The translations under genes and the position numbers were made by a program. The notes beneath the pieces were generated by a model. It saw only the letters and a program-made list of their open reading frames with translations, was not told where the DNA came from and ran no database searches. Below, one piece after another: positions 55,712 through 63,938 of a stretch of 64,000 bases of DNA. Position 1 is the first letter of the stretch. Every line of letters begins with the position of its first letter. The DNA is taken from positions 92,686 to 156,685 of the forward strand of contig NZ_JACKTY010000004.1 in the NCBI RefSeq assembly GCF_025822605.1. Direction: 5' to 3'. Origin of the DNA: Mycolicibacterium komossense (GTDB taxonomy: Bacteria > Actinomycetota > Actinomycetes > Mycobacteriales > Mycobacteriaceae).

Positions 55712-56914
55712 TCAGACTCCGGCCGGCTCCAGCTCGCGAAGCGCGGGCAGTTCCAGCGCCTCCGGGGCCATCATCTTCGCCAGCAGCGACTCGGTGGTCG
55801 ACGCGACGGAGAACGCCGTCACAGAACCGTCGTAGTCCGCCACGAAAACGCGCTTGCCGTCGCGGCTTTCGGCGACGCACGCGGGTTCGCCACCGACGGT
55901 GATGGTGTCGATGATCTCGCGGGTCGCGGTGCCCACCACCGTGACGCGGTCACCGTTGACCAGGTAGAGGCGCTCGCCCTCGGTGCTCAGCACCAGCCGG
56001 GTGACGGCGCCGCCGACAGCGACGGTGCCGGTTACCCCGAGCGTGCGGGAGTCGACGATGTCGACGTGGGCGCCCGTCGCGGCGTCGTAGCCGGCGACGT
56101 ACAGGTTCCGGCCATCCGGGCTGACCGCGATATCACGGATCGTCGAGGTGAAGGCGGACCCGCTGATGACGCGGTAATCGCGGGTGTCGATCGCCACCAG
56201 CTCACCGCCGAAGGGGTCGGTGGTGGCGACGTAGACCCGCCGGCCGTCGCGGCTGATGGCGATGGCCTCGGCAGTGGAATCACCACGCGTCCCGAGATCG
56301 ATGGTGGTGACCCGATTGGCGACAGTGTCGATGACGGCGACATCGGCTCCGTCGCGGCCGGTCCTGGCCACGTAGACGCGGCGTCCGTCGGCGCTCAGGA
56401 CCAGATCGCGCACCGACAGAGCCAGCGGATGAGTGGCGACGACCGCGCCGGACTTGGTGTCGACGACTGTCACGGCGTCATGCGATGCGGACACCGTACT
56501 GACGTAGGCGCGAGATCCTGCGGCCGTGATGACGAACGGCTCTTCGAGGCCGGACACGGTGCCGACGACAGTCATGGTTTCAGGATCGATGCGAGACACA
56601 CTGTCATCGGCGTGGTTGGTGGCGAACACGTAGCCGCCGCGTGGGCTCACCGCCAGGTCGGTGATGAGGCCGCGTCCGACGCAAGCCTGACCGATCTCGG
56701 TGAAGCCGGGGGCGAGGTCGGTTTCCAGGAGGGGCTCCTCGGCGACGACCGGCGCAGCCTCGGGCAGGCGCTGCAGGTGCGTCCGCACCATGGCGGCGGG
56801 CAGGTCACGCAAGGCCGGGATCCAGTTCGGGCGCAGAGGTGTCGTCGGTTCGGCGAGTGCGACACCGCCGAATGCATCAGTCACAGCTTTCACATTGGCC
56901 ACTTTGTTTGCCAC
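55712..56914 (-). CDS. Beta-propeller protein (YncE-like, Rv1057-like)
   Basis: 400 residues forming a seven-bladed propeller: repeated units of about 42 residues with [IVL]A[VI]SRDGRRVYVA or SPRGGYVFATN phrases (for example near residues 90, 170, 215, 255). No signal peptide is seen. Rv1057 is recalled as a stress-regulated gene controlled by TrcR/MprAB/SigE in M. tuberculosis. GTG start with GAGGAAC close by and AGGAGG further up. The upstream gap is long, AT-rich and structured, consistent with a heavily regulated promoter. Confidence 0.83.
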   Translation of the reverse strand: MANKVANVKAVTDAFGGVALAEPTTPLRPNWIPALRDLPAAMVRTHLQRLPEAAPVVAEEPLLETDLAPGFTEIGQACVGRGLITDLAVSPRGGYVFATNHADDSVSRIDPETMTVVGTVSGLEEPFVITAAGSRAYVSTVSASHDAVTVVDTKSGAVVATHPLALSVRDLVLSADGRRVYVARTGRDGADVAVIDTVANRVTTIDLGTRGDSTAEAIAISRDGRRVYVATTDPFGGELVAIDTRDYRVISGSAFTSTIRDIAVSPDGRNLYVAGYDAATGAHVDIVDSRTLGVTGTVAVGGAVTRLVLSTEGERLYLVNGDRVTVVGTATREIIDTITVGGEPACVAESRDGKRVFVADYDGSVTAFSVASTTESLLAKMMAPEALELPALRELEPAGV

Positions 56915-57450
56915 GTTCCTCGATACCTCCTGCGGGCGCAGGTACTCAGCCCGTCTGGTCGTGCCTGTCAGCGCCGGTTCGACGCCTGGTCCTGATCGAG
57001 TGTAGCGGCCAAATTTGCGGTCAAAAAATTGCTGAGGAGGGAATCTCGACTACCGCAGCAGATTGATTCAGGCGCTCCTCAGGTTGCTCCGTTATCAAAT
57101 CGTGTTGTTTGCTGTCAGCTATTCCGAACATGGTTCCTTGCAGGAAGTATCAGCTGAATAGCTAATTCGATTTCGGCGATTCTTCGAACTTTCTTAATTA
57201 CTCGTTTCTTACCCGCGGGCGATCAGATGAGGGCCATATCACAGTGCCATTTCACGGCGTGTCAGCGTGAACAGGCCTGTGCGCGCGGTCTCCCCGGCTG
57301 CGCTATCACGCCCCGATAGACGCGGCGACGCGGCCGTAGCAGAAAGTTCGCTGGCACTTCGCGGCCAGGTTAACGTGTGCTGTCGCGGCGCTGTCCGGCA
57401 GGCGTCGGGCACCTCGCGAGTGGGCGCTCGGTGGCCCGGCGACGGGCAGA
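56915..57450. other. Long structured non-coding gap upstream of the beta-propeller gene
   Basis: 536 nt without a convincing gene. The part at 57000-57240 is markedly AT-richer than the rest of the window. Two inverted repeats stand out: CTGAGGAG (57032-57039) with CTCCTCAG (57075-57082), and AGCTATTC (57117-57124) with GAATAGCT (57155-57162), the latter enclosing TTCC-TTGCA-GGAA (57134-57146) on nearly the same axis. The 57240-57450 part returns to high GC and holds only unsupported frames. Could contain promoters, leader RNA structure or a small RNA. Confidence 0.55.
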
Positions 57451-58995
57451 TCAGGCCCCGAGGTCGAGGGCTGCAGCCGCCCCGAACCATCTCGACACCG
57501 CTGTCTGTAGGGAATTCAGTTCAGCACTTCCGGTGTGGTCGGCCGCCCAGGCGACGTAGCCGTCCGGTCGGATCAACAACGCGGCCGCAGTGGTCGACGG
57601 AGTCGTCGTCACGACGCTGCGAATCCCTGCCGACCCGTTCCCGACCGCATCGGCGAAGAATCCATCGGCCAGATCGAGCAGCAGCGGGGCAGGGGTCCGC
57701 ATGAGATCCGCCACCCGCTGCCCGGAGGCCAGCGTCAACTCGGGCACAAAGCGGCCCGACAGTCGATGATCGTCGCCCACGTCGTAGCGGGTGTCCGCCC
57801 CGGCCAGGGTCTGCGCGACGTGCGCGGCGACCTCCGGTTGTCGGACGAGCTCACCGAACAGCCCGCGCAGCGCGGTCACGGCGTCGCCGGGCGCCATCAG
57901 CGCCGTCTGCGCCAGCGAGTGGGTCATCACCCGCTGCCCGACTGGGTGCCGTTCACCGTGATAGGAGTCGAGCAATCCGATCGGCGCCCGTCCCTGGACC
58001 GAGGCGGCGAGCTTCCAGCCCAGGTTGGCGGCATCCTGCAGTCCGAGATTCAGGCCCGGTCCACCCATGGCGGAGTGCACGTGCGCGGCGTCCCCGACGA
58101 GAAACACATTGCCTGCCCGATAGCGGTCGGCCTGACGGGTGTTCTGGCCGTTGATCCGGCGCAGCGCATGCGGACCCGGCCCCCGGGGCGCCACCATCGG
58201 CACGTCCACACCCAGTACGCGCCGCGCGCTGTCGGCGACTTCCTGCAACGCCACCGGGGTGTCGTCGACAATGGTGGCACTGCCGTACTCCATGGTTCCG
58301 ATCAGTTGACGACCGGGCTCGAATTCGGCGAACACCACCATCCCGTTTTCACAACGATTGTGCCCGAAGGGAAGTCGGCCGAAGCCCGGAATCTCGAAGG
58401 CCCCTTCGGGCGCCCTGAATTCGTCCGGCACTGACACATGGGCAATGCGCATCACCACATCGCTGGTAGTGCCGGGGAATTCGATATCGGCCCACTTGCG
58501 CACCTGGCTGCGGCCGCCGTCGGCGCCGACGAGATACCGTGCCCTGAGTTCGTAGTCACCGCCGGGACCAGACACCGCCAGCGTGACGCCGGAGGAGTTC
58601 TGGGTCAGACCGGAAAGTCTTTGGCCCCAACGAATTTCGACACCCATCTCCCGAACGTGCTGCTCCAGCACACTGACCAGACGCGGTTGGGGCACCCGTA
58701 GGGCGTACATCGAGTTCTCCGCAATCGCGTCGAACGAGATCGGTATCCCACTGAACGTGTAACCGGGAATGGGCTGGGGGGCACCCGGTTCGCCGCCGAG
58801 CTCATGATAGAGACCACGCATGTCGATCAACCGGATAACCTGCCCGACAAGGCCATTGGCCTTCGGCTCGGCACTGGGACCGGTGAGCTGATCCAGCACC
58901 AGCGGACGCACTCCGGCCAGCGCAAGTTCCCTGGCGACCATTAAGCCAGTCGGGCCCGCTCCGGCGATGACGATATCGACGTCGTGGTCACTCAT
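57451..58995 (-). CDS. FAD-dependent aromatic monooxygenase (PHBH-like)
   Basis: 514 residues from ATG at 58995. FAD motif VDIVIAGAGPTGLMVARELALAG at the N-terminus, DG motif YLVGADGGRSQVRKW and second FAD motif VFLVGDAAHVHSAMGGPGLNLG identify a group A flavoprotein hydroxylase. C-terminal 100 residues form a thioredoxin-like domain of the phenol-hydroxylase/rifampicin-monooxygenase type. Its ATG overlaps the TetR gene stop by 8 nt; substrates are likely phenolic or polyketide-like, perhaps the TetR inducer itself. Such enzymes sometimes inactivate antibiotics. Confidence 0.87.
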   Translation of the reverse strand: MSDHDVDIVIAGAGPTGLMVARELALAGVRPLVLDQLTGPSAEPKANGLVGQVIRLIDMRGLYHELGGEPGAPQPIPGYTFSGIPISFDAIAENSMYALRVPQPRLVSVLEQHVREMGVEIRWGQRLSGLTQNSSGVTLAVSGPGGDYELRARYLVGADGGRSQVRKWADIEFPGTTSDVVMRIAHVSVPDEFRAPEGAFEIPGFGRLPFGHNRCENGMVVFAEFEPGRQLIGTMEYGSATIVDDTPVALQEVADSARRVLGVDVPMVAPRGPGPHALRRINGQNTRQADRYRAGNVFLVGDAAHVHSAMGGPGLNLGLQDAANLGWKLAASVQGRAPIGLLDSYHGERHPVGQRVMTHSLAQTALMAPGDAVTALRGLFGELVRQPEVAAHVAQTLAGADTRYDVGDDHRLSGRFVPELTLASGQRVADLMRTPAPLLLDLADGFFADAVGNGSAGIRSVVTTTPSTTAAALLIRPDGYVAWAADHTGSAELNSLQTAVSRWFGAAAALDLGA

Positions 58996-59620
58996 CGGCG
59001 ATGCTCCTGTTCCTGGGCGCCGGCAGGCCGGCGGCAACCGCGGCGAATCCCTGCCGCAGCACGGTGGTAATACGCACCGGCGGTTCGGTGTTCACATATG
59101 CTTCGGTTGCGGCCTCGACGACCGCCGCGATGACGCCGACCACCAGCCGCGGGTAGATATCTCGGTCAGGATCGGTTCCGGTACGCGCGGCGACGACCGC
59201 CACCCAGTCCGCGAACGCGCCTCTGGTGACGGCGACCTTCGCCTGCGGCGCCAGCACCACCTTGCGGACTTCGGCGAGCTGGGCCGAGCTGGGCACGATG
59301 TCCGCAGCGCCTTCGGCCTCCAGCGGCTCGAGGACCGCAGCGGTGACGGCCGCCCACAGCGGTTCCTCGGCGGGCCGGTGACGCAGCGCGTCCAGACTGC
59401 GGCGGACGCGTTCGGTCTGGCGGTAGGCGATGGCGTCGTACTTATCGGTGAAGTAGTTGCTGAAGGTGCGCAGTGACACCCCGGCTCGTTCGGCGATGTC
59501 CTCCCGCGTGACGTTCTCCAAGCCGTTCTCGAAGGCCAGAGCCAGCGCGGCGTCACTCAGTGCCCGGCGGGTGTCGAGCTTCTTGCGTTCCCGCAGACCC
59601 AGTGATGTTTCACCCTGCAT
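58988..59620 (-). CDS. TetR-family regulator of the monooxygenase operon
   Basis: 210 residues. Typical HTH at 12-58: LRERKKLDTRRALSDAALALAFENG then TREDIAERAGVSLRTFSNYFTDKYDAI. The C-terminal domain is of the mycobacterial TetR_C_17-like type with TEAYVNTEPPVRITTVLRQG. Two matching palindromes 20 bp upstream of its ATG are the likely operators. The monooxygenase follows with an 8-nt overlap, so repression covers both. Confidence 0.88.
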   Translation of the reverse strand: MQGETSLGLRERKKLDTRRALSDAALALAFENGLENVTREDIAERAGVSLRTFSNYFTDKYDAIAYRQTERVRRSLDALRHRPAEEPLWAAVTAAVLEPLEAEGAADIVPSSAQLAEVRKVVLAPQAKVAVTRGAFADWVAVVAARTGTDPDRDIYPRLVVGVIAAVVEAATEAYVNTEPPVRITTVLRQGFAAVAAGLPAPRNRSIADE

Positions 59621-59639
59621 GGCTCCACCTTACCGATAT

Positions 59640-59671
59640 TTGCCTGATAGGCAAGATTGCCCGTCAGGCAG
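59640..59671. promoter_or_regulatory. Tandem TetR operators
   Basis: TTGCCTGATAGGCAA (59640-59654) is a perfect inverted repeat with 3-nt spacer; TTGCCCGTCAGGCAG (59657-59671) is a near-copy. Their centres are 17 bp apart, suiting two TetR dimers side by side. They lie 20 bp from the tetR ATG and 58 bp from the divergent gene, so both directions may be controlled. Confidence 0.75.
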
Positions 59672-59728
59672 TATTTAAGGGTCCGTAGTCCGCGGAGTGG
59701 CGCCTTGCCGGTGTGGGACCATCTGCAC

Positions 59729-60334
59729 ATGAGGCCGGAGGACGACCCGGAAGCCCGGATCAGGGAACTGGAGCGTCCGCTCAGCGATGTCGCCCGGGCG
59801 ACCGAACTGGGCGTCGGACGCGACACCAGCGGCCATCCGCCGCCGAACCGGTCACGGCTGTGGCTGGTCCTTGCGGTGATCGCAGTGGGCCTGATCGCTG
59901 TCGCGGGCGGTGCCGTCGCCTACTCCACCCGAAGTGCCACCACCAGCGGCCCGCCGATCTCGATTGCGCCCTCCGATGAGTTGGGCGGCGCAAGCACCAT
60001 AGACACCAGGGTGAGCACTCCGGGGACCGTCGCGGTCGCGCCCACGCCCCCGGCGGAGCAACCCGGACCCGATGGTCGGTTCAGTGTCTCCGGTATAGGC
60101 GAGAACAAGACACTCGCCTGTGACGAGAGCGTCGTCAACATCAGCGGTGTATCCAACACCGTGGTTATCACCGGCCACTGCGCCAGCGTCCAGATTTCCG
60201 GCGTCAGCAATATGGTCACGATCGACAGCGCCGGGGAGATCAACGCCTCCGGCATCCAGAATCGGATCACGTTCCATTCCGGCGAACCCGAGGTCAACAA
60301 TTCCGGTTCCGGCAACACCGTCGAACAAGGTTGA
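59729..60334 (+). CDS. DUF3060-type membrane-anchored protein
   Basis: 201 residues from ATG at 59729 (MRPEDDPEARIRELERPLSDVARATELG, a common mycobacterial N-terminus). One transmembrane helix at about residues 49-70, then a Thr/Pro/Ala linker and a C-terminal repeat domain VVNISGVSNTVVITGHCASVQISGVSNMVTIDSAG, the parallel beta-helix pattern of DUF3060 with two cysteines. Extracytoplasmic. Function unknown. A lipoprotein-like gene follows after 6 nt. Confidence 0.75.
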   Translation: MRPEDDPEARIRELERPLSDVARATELGVGRDTSGHPPPNRSRLWLVLAVIAVGLIAVAGGAVAYSTRSATTSGPPISIAPSDELGGASTIDTRVSTPGTVAVAPTPPAEQPGPDGRFSVSGIGENKTLACDESVVNISGVSNTVVITGHCASVQISGVSNMVTIDSAGEINASGIQNRITFHSGEPEVNNSGSGNTVEQG

Positions 60335-60340
60335 AACTAC

Positions 60341-60940
60341 GTGCACTCCAAGAGATATCGCACAGCGGTCGCACTCGCCGTCGCTGCACAGGTGATGTCG
60401 GCGTGCGCCGGCGGGATCGTCGACGACGGCACGGCCACTCCGAACGAGCGTTCACCACAGGCGGCCTCGTCATCGACGCCGCGCCCGAGTAACGCCAACC
60501 TGGTCAACGCGTTCGATTTCTACGCCCAGTCCGGTGGACGCCCCGGATACTTCTTCACCACGCCCAGCGGGACCTGGCGATGCGCGATCATCCCGCATGA
60601 AGAGGCCGGCTGCCGCTCCGCCAAGAGCGCGATAAGCCTTGGGGTGAAGGGTGTTCCGGATACCGTGGTCGACGCCGCGGGCACCCCGGTGGCACCCAAT
60701 GCGGTGGTGGTGCAGAGCACCGGCGATGCCTACTTCGCCAAGCTCGACGCCGGGGTGTTGGTTCGCGATTCGGGGCCCGACCAGACCCTGCCGTTCGGCC
60801 GGATCCTGGCCGCAGCAGGCTTTCGCTGCAACGTCCAGGATCTCGGCATCTCCTGCATGAGCGAGACCAGTCGCAGCGGATTCACATTTTCGGCCGACGG
60901 CTTCACTCCGAGCTATACCGACCTGCCCGCGGGGCCGTAA
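60341..60940 (+). CDS. Putative exported lipoprotein
   Basis: 199 residues, GTG start. N-terminal basic-hydrophobic signal ending QVMSACAGG, where Cys near residue 22 may be lipidated (Met at -3 is unusual but tolerated). A Ser/Pro/Thr linker leads to a domain with FFTTPSGTWRCAIIPHEEAGC and ILAAAGFRCNVQDLGISCMS, six Cys in all including the lipobox, probably with disulfides. Similar to a group of mycobacterial secreted proteins of unknown role. 6 nt after the DUF3060 gene, so one operon. Confidence 0.72.
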   Translation: MHSKRYRTAVALAVAAQVMSACAGGIVDDGTATPNERSPQAASSSTPRPSNANLVNAFDFYAQSGGRPGYFFTTPSGTWRCAIIPHEEAGCRSAKSAISLGVKGVPDTVVDAAGTPVAPNAVVVQSTGDAYFAKLDAGVLVRDSGPDQTLPFGRILAAAGFRCNVQDLGISCMSETSRSGFTFSADGFTPSYTDLPAGP

Positions 60941-60980
60941 GACACTGTCAGCAAATTGGCGTCCCGGTCAGATGTACCGT

Positions 60981-61180
60981 TCGGCCGATCAGACATAGAG
61001 CCCGGTGAAGGGCGCAATCGGCAGGTTACGCACCACGAACCACACTGCGACGAGTGTCAGCGTGACCACCGCGGACGCCAGGCGGCGGCAGCGGGCGCTT
61101 TCCCGGGACGCGCCACCGCGCCTCGGATAACCCGGGTAGCCGTGGGCTGCCCGGTCCGCGGTGTCGATACTCTGTCGCCA
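60981..61180 (-). pseudogene. Possible remnant of a membrane-protein C-terminus
   Basis: On the minus strand the frame ending in TGA near 60990 reads ...RRLASAVVTLTLVAVWFVV then RNLPIAPFTGLYV-stop, which looks like the last helix and tail of a polytopic protein. The frame stays open back into the divergent GTPase start but offers no ATG or plausible GTG with a ribosome site. Either a relic or a very small membrane peptide. Otherwise the 239-nt gap shows no gene. Confidence 0.25.
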
Positions 61181-62208
61181 TGCCGGCGTTCCAACCGATC
61201 CCAGTCATCGCGCTGACCGGCTACCTCGGAGCGGGCAAGACGAGCCTGCTCAACCATGTACTGCGCACATCACAGGCCCGGATCGGCGTCGTGATCAACG
61301 ACTTTGGCGACATCAACGTCGACGCCGGGTTGGTCAGTGGGCAGATCGACGAGCCGGCGTCGATCGCCGGCGGCTGCATCTGTTGCCTGCCTGAGGACGG
61401 CGAGTTGGACGCCGCCCTGGCCAAGCTCGCCGATCCGCGGCTGCAGCTCGACGCGATCATCGTCGAGGCCAGCGGCCTGGCGGACCCAGTGGCGATCGCC
61501 CGCATCGTCGGTTTCAGCGGTGTCGACGGCGTGCGCGACGGCGGGGTGATCGACGTCGTCGACGCCGCGATGCATTTCGACACCGTCGATCAAGGCGGGG
61601 ATCCGCTCGCCCGGTACGGGGCGGCGACACTGGTGGTGGTCAACAAGCTCGACCAGACCGCCGAGAGCGACGACGTGCTGGAACGCGTGAAAGCGCGGGT
61701 CCGCGAACGGAATGCGCGTGCCCACGTGGTCGGGGCCGTCGGCGGCCGAGTCGACCCGGCGCTGCTCTACGACGTCGTAGCGGCTCGCGACGACAGCGGT
61801 CAGCTGTCTTTTCGGGACATGCTGATCGAGTCGGCCGACGACCACGACGATGTCCATCACCATGTACACGCCGAGTCGGTCACGGTGACGAGCGAGGGCG
61901 GTATCGACGCTGACACCCTGATCGATCTGCTGGAGAATCCTCCGACCGGCGTGTACCGGCTGAAAGGGACGGTCGCCGTCCGGCACCGCAGGTCGATGCG
62001 GGCCTACGTCGTCAACGTGGTGGGTCCGGCGGTCCACCTCGCGCGGGCGGCCACGGGCGCGCCGACGAATGCGCTGGTCGCCATCGGCACAGGTCTTGAC
62101 ACCGCTGAGGTCCGGCATCGGCTCACGTCGACGTTGCGCCCCGTCGAGGACCCGGTGCCCGCCGCCGCACTTCGGCGGCTGCAGCGGTACATCGGCTACG
62201 GTTCCTAG
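61180..62208 (+). CDS. COG0523/CobW-family GTP-binding metallochaperone
   Basis: G3E GTPase, 342 residues. P-loop GYLGAGKTS (residues 14-22), metal-binding GGCICCLPEDGEL (C-x-C-C at 66-69), NKLDQ as the G4 motif near residue 150. A His/Asp-rich stretch, DDHDDVHHHVHAES, at about residues 218-231 is a likely second metal site. C-terminal CobW_C domain (VYRLKGTVAVR). Members insert zinc, cobalt or other metals into client enzymes; no Zur box or client gene is adjacent. Confidence 0.9.
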   Translation: MPAFQPIPVIALTGYLGAGKTSLLNHVLRTSQARIGVVINDFGDINVDAGLVSGQIDEPASIAGGCICCLPEDGELDAALAKLADPRLQLDAIIVEASGLADPVAIARIVGFSGVDGVRDGGVIDVVDAAMHFDTVDQGGDPLARYGAATLVVVNKLDQTAESDDVLERVKARVRERNARAHVVGAVGGRVDPALLYDVVAARDDSGQLSFRDMLIESADDHDDVHHHVHAESVTVTSEGGIDADTLIDLLENPPTGVYRLKGTVAVRHRRSMRAYVVNVVGPAVHLARAATGAPTNALVAIGTGLDTAEVRHRLTSTLRPVEDPVPAAALRRLQRYIGYGS

Positions 62209-62245
62209 CCCGGGCGCGACCGCCTTCCCGTCGGGCCGACTCTTG

Positions 62246-63391
62246 TCAGGCCGATGCCTGCGGGGTGACGAGGAACTTCTCGCCGGTGGCGCGCTTGAGG
62301 TAAGCGTGGAACGCCTCCGGCTTGAGCATGCCGGCCAGTGACACTTCCCGGGTGTAGGTGCTCGCGAAAGTCGTGGTGAGCTCTGTGGCCACCCGGTTGC
62401 GTAGTCGGCCGATGGTTTCGGCACCCGCCTTCTGTAGAAACGGGGTGAGCAGCCACCCGCCGAGCCCCCAGGCCAAGCCGAAATTCCTGGTGAGGACGGT
62501 CGGCCCCGTGTCGAGACTGCCGTAGATGTACACCTGCTTGTGGACCGTCGACCCGTAGCGCGAGTATTCCGCGCCGGTCGAGTTGGCCGCCTGCTCCATA
62601 CCGTTGAGAATCTGGCTCGCCAGTGTGCCGCCGCCGGTGGCGTCGAACGCCAGCGTCGCACCGGTCTGCGTCAGAGCTGCGGTGAGATCCGCCTCGAACG
62701 TCGGCGATGCGGAACTGCAGACATGCTCCGCCCCAATTGATCTGAGCAAGTCTTCCTGTTCGGGCTTGCGAACGATGTTGACCAGCGGTACCCCGTCCTT
62801 GAGGCAGATCTTGACGAGCATCTGGCCGAGGTTCGACGCCGCCGCGGTATGGACGAGCCCCGAATGCCCCTCTCGGCGCATGGTTTCCAGCATGCCAAGG
62901 GCGGTCAGCGGATTGACGAACGAGGAGGCGCCGTCGGCGGCCGTGGCGCCCTCGGGGAGCACCAGGCACACGGCGGCATCGACCACGCGGTACTGCGAAT
63001 ACATCGCACCGCCGGCAACGCCCACCAGCTTGCCGAGAAGCTCCTGTGCCGCCGGCGACGATCCCGCCGCCACGACGGTGCCCGCGCCCTCGTTGCCGAC
63101 CGGCAGCGACTTGTCCAGGCGTGCCGAAAGCCGTTGCACAGCAGCAAGTCCCAGCGATTCTGTGACGATAGGATGGTCCGCGGTGCCAGAAACCGTCGCG
63201 GTACCGAGATCGGCGCCTGCGGTGAGCAATCCGAGATCCGACGGGTTGATCGGTGCCGCCTCCACCCGCACCAGCACCTCGTTGGGGCCGGGGGTGGGAA
63301 CGGGGACGTCGTGCAATGAGAGCTCCAACGTTCCCTGCGACGTCACCAACGATCGCAGTTCCAACGCGGTGTCAGGCAGATCTGTGGCCAT
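62246..63391 (-). CDS. Zinc-binding/quinone-oxidoreductase-type alcohol dehydrogenase (MDR)
   Basis: 381 residues, medium-chain dehydrogenase superfamily. N-terminal GroES-like domain (VPTPGPNEVLVRVEAAPINPSDLGL), then VGNEGAGTVVAAG and the Rossmann domain with SNLGQMLVKICLKDGVPLVN. The structural-zinc cysteine cluster and catalytic Cys/His of true alcohol dehydrogenases are missing, as in quinone oxidoreductases. NADPH-dependent reduction of an enoyl or quinone substrate is likely. It converges on the COG0523 gene. Confidence 0.85.
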   Translation of the reverse strand: MATDLPDTALELRSLVTSQGTLELSLHDVPVPTPGPNEVLVRVEAAPINPSDLGLLTAGADLGTATVSGTADHPIVTESLGLAAVQRLSARLDKSLPVGNEGAGTVVAAGSSPAAQELLGKLVGVAGGAMYSQYRVVDAAVCLVLPEGATAADGASSFVNPLTALGMLETMRREGHSGLVHTAAASNLGQMLVKICLKDGVPLVNIVRKPEQEDLLRSIGAEHVCSSASPTFEADLTAALTQTGATLAFDATGGGTLASQILNGMEQAANSTGAEYSRYGSTVHKQVYIYGSLDTGPTVLTRNFGLAWGLGGWLLTPFLQKAGAETIGRLRNRVATELTTTFASTYTREVSLAGMLKPEAFHAYLKRATGEKFLVTPQASA

Positions 63392-63507
63392 GGGCAGAGC
63401 CTCGTTCCTGTTGTGGGGCCGTCTCGGGGGTCCACGTCAAGGGTACGAACCCGCGCTGGCGCGCGGCGCGTTACGACCTTTGCCATCGCTACCGGGTTAT
63501 CGAAGCG

Positions 63508-63753
63508 CTACTTCACCAATCCCGCAGATTCGGCGTCGGCAACCTGGCGCTCCCAGCCGATGAACGCGGCGGCGAGGATGGTGATGGCCGTCGCGAAGCC
63601 GAGTGTCGTCGACACCGCCTGATCACTGGCTTGTGCGGCGCCGAGCAGGGTCAGGGCGAACACACCGGCCAAGGCGAATCGAAACGCAGTCGCATGGCGA
63701 TGCAGAGCTGTTGTCGACGCCGCCGTCTGGCCGCGGACCTGGAGTTCGGACAT
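63508..63753 (-). CDS. Small two-helix membrane protein
   Basis: 81 residues. Two hydrophobic helices (about 24-42 and 50-68) separated by AQASDQAVSTTL, ending FIGWERQVADAESAGLVK; similar in layout to YiaA/YiaB-type inner-membrane proteins, but I am not sure of the family. GGAGG immediately precedes the ATG. Single gene. Confidence 0.5.
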   Translation of the reverse strand: MSELQVRGQTAASTTALHRHATAFRFALAGVFALTLLGAAQASDQAVSTTLGFATAITILAAAFIGWERQVADAESAGLVK

Positions 63754-63938
63754 CCCTCCACAGTGCTGACGTTAGCTAAGGAACGACGAAGGGCCGGCTA
63801 TGGATATGGCATGAGTTTCGGCGGTGCAGCAACAGACGGTGCGGGTTGCGACGCAAGGCCTAGTGTCGTAGCCATGTGGCTGGTCGTCACCGAGTGCGCG
63901 CTGGCGGAATTTTTCAAGGTGGATGAGTCCATCGGGTG

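Noticed and set aside
57126..57136. GAACATGGTTC as a LexA (SOS) box
   Set aside because: The mycobacterial SOS box has GAAC and GTTC half-sites spaced by 4 nt with flanking T and A; here the spacer is 3 and the flanks do not fit.
57239..57490. 83-codon minus-strand frame in the long gap
   Set aside because: No ribosome site, no recognisable motif, and its 3' part lies in AT-rich non-coding sequence.
61270..62661. 463-codon minus-strand frame over the COG0523 gene and the end of the MDR gene
   Set aside because: Antisense to the GTPase with intact P-loop and CxCC; composition typical of a shadow.
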